From contig OY754987.1 in assembly GCA_963576475.1 (NCBI GenBank), positions 11,340,847 to 11,404,846 of the forward strand: a stretch of DNA of 64,000 nt, given 5' to 3'. The translations under genes were made by a program, and so were the position numbers. How positions within the stretch are numbered: position 1 is the first letter of the stretch; each line of letters begins with the position of its first letter. The notes beneath the pieces are model-generated. The model was not told where the DNA came from. It worked only from the letters and a program-made list of their open reading frames with translations, and did no database searches. This document shows, piece by piece, positions 62,536 through 64,000 of this stretch. This DNA comes from Molanna angustata (taxonomy: Eukaryota; Arthropoda; Insecta; Trichoptera; Molannidae).

Positions 62536-63719
62536 GATTAATTCAAAGTGACTGTAATAATCATACTTATCACAGCAAACAGAAAAGGAAGGAATTGAAA
62601 TACGTACAATAATTATCGTTCAAATATTTTGATACATATAAAATCTATATAATATATTTTTTAATACATTTACAGATTCATAGAGAAGAGACAGACCGTT
62701 GTGTGAACAACTCGGGAAAAAAATCCGACACACTGAAAAAAAATATGTTAAAATTAACCGAACTATAGTGACTACAAGACATTTCGTTTTGTGCAACTTA
62801 ATATTTTGTGCGCTTAACCAAACAGTACCTACAGTCAAATAGATTAACCTGATAACAAAGGTTTGGTTAAAAACGCAGGTAGCCAGTTCGGTGGTCACAA
62901 TTTTTTTTCATTGCAGTTCCCATAATATGATAAATGAAAATTCTTTTGATTGTGCTATGTCATACTCTCGCAACTAAAGATATCATTTAAAAAACCCTCT
63001 CTATTCCGCACCAATTCGGAGCGCTATGCAATGTCTGCTTTCTACCTGCAAAGAGCTATGCAAGATAGATATCTTCAAAATCAGTCACAGTATCCCGTAC
63101 TTTGGTTCTCTTATTACGTGACCCAAAACATTCGGGTGAGCCATAAATATTAGACCTAAAGTCATAAATGGTAAGACCAAGGATGCTCTGGTCACTGTAC
63201 GGCATATTCTCATCCTTAATGTACGTGGATCGAACAGCATATCCCGAGAGGTACCTATAGTACGCCATCACTAATTGCATTTCTGCCATTCATCAATTTT
63301 GTTCCAGAGTGTTCGACATCAGGACATTGACGGTAACTTGTAAAGATCGAAGAAAAAGGAACGCTATAACTTAGCAAAGGGTAAAGTATGAAAGGATGGA
63401 GAGAATTTTATAAAACGATTATAAGAAGCGTTGGAGTTATTCGTATGCTGTCACCAAGGCGATAAATACATTATCTTAAAGTTGCATATAAGTACGCAAA
63501 CATTGGATTTTTCCCTGTCGGGAGTCGAAGATATTTTTATTGACAAACTTTGAACATCTTTAAGAACCACGACTGTTGAGAAATAAGTAAAATTGCATTA
63601 CTAGCAAGAAGCGCATGTAAGAAACAGCGTATCAATGTTGATGAGGCGATGTATGTAGGTATGTGTCAAGATGCGCTGTTCGGTTCTCACTGCCTACCCC
63701 TTGAGGAAGATAAAAGTGG
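62536..63719. other. Unassigned DNA with one unrecognised open frame
   Basis: The minus-strand frame at 63289-63056 (77 aa, YYRYLSGYAVRSTYIKDENM, LGLTIYDFRSNIYGSPEC) looks less AT-biased than the surroundings, but I do not recognise it and see no splice or promoter support. Confidence 0.3.
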
Positions 63720-64000
63720 AGAGTAAAAAATACACTTGTCTATACAGACACATACAATATCAATATGAACTTGGTCTCTCAATTTTCTCTTACAGAAGCT
63801 ATTTTACTTCTGTTATATACATTTTTCATACAAATATGAAATTTTTTTCACATTGATATGGCAGACCATTGATTTTTTCTTTAAATTTTGACAATATTTG
63901 AATGCATTTTTGATGAGTGTATTTTTGTTGTATCGAAATTCCAAACAGCATACAAAAATCTCGATTTTCCAGACCGTGAGGGCATTTCGAAAATTTGGAC
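63720..64000 (+). repeat. Dispersed repeat D, copy 2 (runs to window end)
   Basis: Counterpart of 42215-42490, same block order up to 'cagaccgtgagggcattt' at the window edge. Confidence 0.6.

Overview
The window looks like a stretch of repeat-dominated, AT-rich insect DNA, most likely lepidopteran. The organism is an inference. It rests on the mix of non-LTR retrotransposons, the RTE-type tails, a LINE 3' end of a type common in moths, an intron-containing piggyBac gene, and many small elements with terminal hairpins. I see no complete conserved host gene, no true tRNA or rRNA gene and no CRISPR. Almost every recognisable coding region belongs to a mobile element.

Layout. 1-2.9 kb: the N-terminal end of a Tc1-like transposase running off the window, then a piggyBac-type transposase gene with one intron. 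4.5-8.8 kb: a LINE with ORF1 and a frameshifted ORF2. 8.8-12.6 kb: a 27-bp minisatellite, a tRNA-derived SINE whose TAAA tail has grown to about 260 bp, and rolling-circle-like elements, one of which may hold a captured host exon. 12.6-17.3 kb: fragments of three or four LINEs. 17.36-28.55 kb: an old RNase H-bearing LINE (I-like) on the minus strand, whose gag is split by a 6.06-kb LINE with PHD/coiled-coil ORF1 and an uninterrupted 947-codon ORF2.

28.6-32.0 kb and 47.6-50.5 kb hold two clusters of Penelope-like retroelements (PLEs; RT plus GIY-YIG endonuclease). Their terminal repeats are inverted, and every outer boundary abuts a pure (TA)n tract of about 220-370 bp. Each cluster has two elements and three TA tracts, as expected if each element had inserted into one TA array. 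The PLE terminal repeats also carry a small hairpin next to a GAAACGUC core that resembles, but does not fully match, a hammerhead ribozyme.

The remaining sequence (32-47 kb and 51-64 kb) is a patchwork. It contains about nine copies or fragments of one Helentron/DINE-1-like family, a second family of similar design, a third hairpin-bearing family, L2-like and RTE-like LINE ends, two SINE families, a short TA-flanked MITE, an 83-bp satellite (9 copies) and a 31-bp degenerate tandem array. Two or three GC-richer islands (about 12.35-12.59, 36.6-36.72 and 37.6-38.06 kb) may be host exons or captured exon pieces, but I could not identify them.

The strongest leads for something undescribed are the PLE/(TA)n architecture with its conserved RNA hairpin and the hairpin-ended rolling-circle-like families with compensatory stem changes.
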